64,000 nt of DNA from 2-02-FULL-47-50 sp964479045 (GTDB lineage Bacteria; Pseudomonadota; Gammaproteobacteria; Eutrophobiales; Eutrophobiaceae). Positions 62,454-64,000 of this stretch are shown here, piece by piece. Within the stretch, counting starts at the first letter, position 1. Each line of letters opens with the position of its first letter. The stretch covers positions 1 to 64,000 of the forward strand of contig CAYZJI010000009.1 of the NCBI GenBank assembly GCA_964479045.1, given 5' to 3'. Both the position numbers and the translations under genes were made by a program. The notes below the pieces were generated by a model. It ran no database searches and was not told the origin of the DNA. It saw only the letters and a list, made by a program, of their open reading frames with translations.

Positions 62454-63194
62454 TCAGGTGTTGTTCTGCCGGGTAATATCCAAGTAGTCCTGTAGTATCT
62501 TGCGCTCCCGGACGGAGATGGACTCATCTGCCAGTCGCGCATGCACCAATTCTAATGGAATCAGCCCTTTGTTGAGTAGCTTTCTTTTTTCTTCGGGCAG
62601 GATGGTATCCCGGAAAAAAATTTCGCCCACAGGGATCACCCGGCTTTCAGTGATAATCGTAACTTCATTCAGCATTGCACGAAAGCCGCTGTCGATTTTA
62701 TTTAGGCGGTTTTCAGCAAAGTCGAGTCCGGCGATCCCGTCCACGTACACGGCCTTGATCTCGGCTTTATATTTTTCGATAAGCATGGAATTTACTGTAG
62801 CTTCAATCTTGGATTCGATGGCCTTGAGACGCTGTTCCACGAGGTACTGCATAACACGTAGTATCTCCGGAAAATCTTTTACAATCCCGTACAGCGCGAG
62901 GATGTCATCCAGCGGTATTTTTTTGTATATGTCATTAATGAAAATTTCGTTTCTTTCATTAATAAGTTCATCAATCGTTGCAAATCCCAGGATCGGAACA
63001 ATCTCGGAAAGCCCGGCGAAATGCGGATTGAACCCTACAGCGCAGACCAGTTGGGCCGGACGCAGGTGGATTTCCTTGGCGATACGTTCCAGACGGGCTT
63101 CCAGCGGGTGTTTGAGCGCGTCACTCTCGTATACGTAGAAAATCTTGATGAGCTCCTCACTGCTCCCGGACAAAATGTCTTTGAAGTCCACCAT
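62454..63194 (-). CDS. Conserved protein of unknown function, paralogue B
   Basis: Soluble, helix-rich protein of 246 residues, paralogous to the gene at 61723-62439 over the whole length. Shared blocks include IKIFYV, AQLVCAVGFNPH and the E-x-R-L-N-K / E-R-R-I-N-K stretch near residue 160. The two are alignable but clearly diverged, so the duplication is old. It lies 38 bp downstream of the Sel1/SPOR gene in the same direction. Function unknown. Confidence 0.7.
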   Translation of the reverse strand: MVDFKDILSGSSEELIKIFYVYESDALKHPLEARLERIAKEIHLRPAQLVCAVGFNPHFAGLSEIVPILGFATIDELINERNEIFINDIYKKIPLDDILALYGIVKDFPEILRVMQYLVEQRLKAIESKIEATVNSMLIEKYKAEIKAVYVDGIAGLDFAENRLNKIDSGFRAMLNEVTIITESRVIPVGEIFFRDTILPEEKRKLLNKGLIPLELVHARLADESISVRERKILQDYLDITRQNNT

Positions 63195-63232
63195 AGGACT
63201 AGGTGCGGGTAGTCAGCCGCATGCCCGTGGAA

Positions 63233-64000
63233 TCACTGCAGCATTTTCTGTAATACACCAAAATTACGGACCCAGGGTTTGTTGGCTTGCAGACTTTGTG
63301 GCAATTGTTTGACAGCAGATTCAGCCTCGGCATGGGTAGTATAGACTCCATACAAAGCAGTATAGCGGGTGGTGCCATTGACCACGACCTTGATATACGC
63401 CGCACCGGCTTCAAGCCGGTTGGACTTGATGAACTTGAGTGCATCCGCTTCACTGAGCAGACTGCTCAATTGCAAGGTATAAGTTTCCGGGTTTTGTTGC
63501 TTGACCCAGTCCTCCCGTTTGATGCCTTCGGGATCTGATGCTGCACTGGCTGAAACTACAGGTGTTTCCGGAACTGAAGGCGCAGGTTCAGAAGGCGCCA
63601 GTGTTGCTGTTATTGGCGCAGAGGTAACTTCAGGAACACTTGCTGCGAGTGTTTCGGGTTCCGGGTGTTCTACAGGAGCTTCAGTGGTCGAAGACAGCTC
63701 TTCCAGTTTCTTTTTGGCTTCAGCCAGCCCTTGTCCTGCCGCTTTAGTGAACCATTCCCGGGCTTGTGCTGGATTTTTTTCCACACCATAGCCGTTTTCG
63801 TAGAAAACCCCCAGATTAAACTGGGCCTGTGGCACATTCTGCGCGGCGGATGCCTCAAACCAGCGCAGGGCTTCGGGATAATTTTTTTCCATCCCCTGGC
63901 CAAACGCATGCATCACCGCCAGACTGTATTGTGCATTGGCATGTCCCTGATCGGCAGCTTTCAGGAATAACTCTGCGGCTTTGGCATAATCCTGCGCCAG
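63233..64000 (-). CDS. Sel1-repeat / SPOR-domain protein (partial)
   Basis: The C-terminal part of a larger protein whose start lies beyond the right edge. The frame is open to base 64000. Sel1-like tetratricopeptide repeats (AAELFLKAADQGHANAQYSLAVMHAFGQG and two more) are followed by a Pro/Ala/Glu/Ser-rich linker and a C-terminal SPOR domain (about the last 75 residues, YTLQLSSLLSEADALKFIKS onward) that should bind denuded septal peptidoglycan. A cell-envelope or division role is likely. It is the first visible gene of the unit with the two paralogues. Confidence 0.82.
   Translation of the reverse strand: MAQDYAKAAELFLKAADQGHANAQYSLAVMHAFGQGMEKNYPEALRWFEASAAQNVPQAQFNLGVFYENGYGVEKNPAQAREWFTKAAGQGLAEAKKKLEELSSTTEAPVEHPEPETLAASVPEVTSAPITATLAPSEPAPSVPETPVVSASAASDPEGIKREDWVKQQNPETYTLQLSSLLSEADALKFIKSNRLEAGAAYIKVVVNGTTRYTALYGVYTTHAEAESAVKQLPQSLQANKPWVRNFGVLQKMLQ

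Overview
The window reads as chromosomal DNA of a gammaproteobacterium. The stretch ispB-rplU-rpmA-obgE-proB-rpsT-murJ-ribF-ileS-lspA-ispH-minor pilin genes-thiO follows the order I know from Pseudomonas aeruginosa. rpsT starts with UUG as in E. coli, and DUF2818 follows nuoN. The species cannot be named from sequence alone. An aerobic, membrane-energised lifestyle fits a 14-subunit-type complex I, Sco and PCu(A)C copper chaperones for an oxidase, an Mrp/complex-I-like antiporter cluster, a hopanoid operon and type IV pili. No transposase, prophage, rRNA or CRISPR array was seen.

Layout. 62-13406 (+): nuoD to nuoN, with nuoA-C off the left edge, then a DUF2818 gene. 13804-15832 (-): sco, pcuAC and psd. 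15972-21177 (+): an MrpC-like subunit, a small membrane protein and three large proton-channel (MrpD/NuoLMN-like) subunits. 21419-32106 (-): one hopanoid operon with hpnL, squalene synthase, squalene-hopene cyclase, hpnG, a PhyH dioxygenase, hpnN, and hpnA between two CDP-alcohol phosphotransferase genes. 32336-34375 (+): a TonB-dependent receptor. 34536-34612 (-): tRNA-Pro(CGG). 34817-46580: the conserved housekeeping block. 46590-47764: two DUF4124 proteins. 47842-56077 (-): type IV minor pilin operon ending in a very large pilY1. 56258-57804 (+): thiO and a Fur-family regulator. 57853-58384: tRNA-Thr(CGT) in a hairpin-rich locus. 58409-64000 (-): a small secreted protein, a second TonB-dependent receptor, a pair of unknown paralogues and a Sel1/SPOR protein cut by the right edge.

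The most unusual signal is a family of intercistronic repeats. Every loose junction of the nuo operon, and the rpmA-obgE gap, holds 60-105 bp built of degenerate heptamers starting with CG, with left-arm types such as CGTGAAG and complementary right-arm types such as CGCTTCA. In three copies the 7-nt grid is unbroken from one end to the other.

Other points of interest: a hopanoid operon carrying two CDP-alcohol phosphotransferases (one lacking the last catalytic Asp) and a dioxygenase; an ileS whose editing-domain segment has clearly different base composition; a PilY1 with about 500 extra residues of seven repeated beta-rich modules; and a tRNA-Thr locus with a duplicated tRNA 5' end and inverted palindromic repeats.
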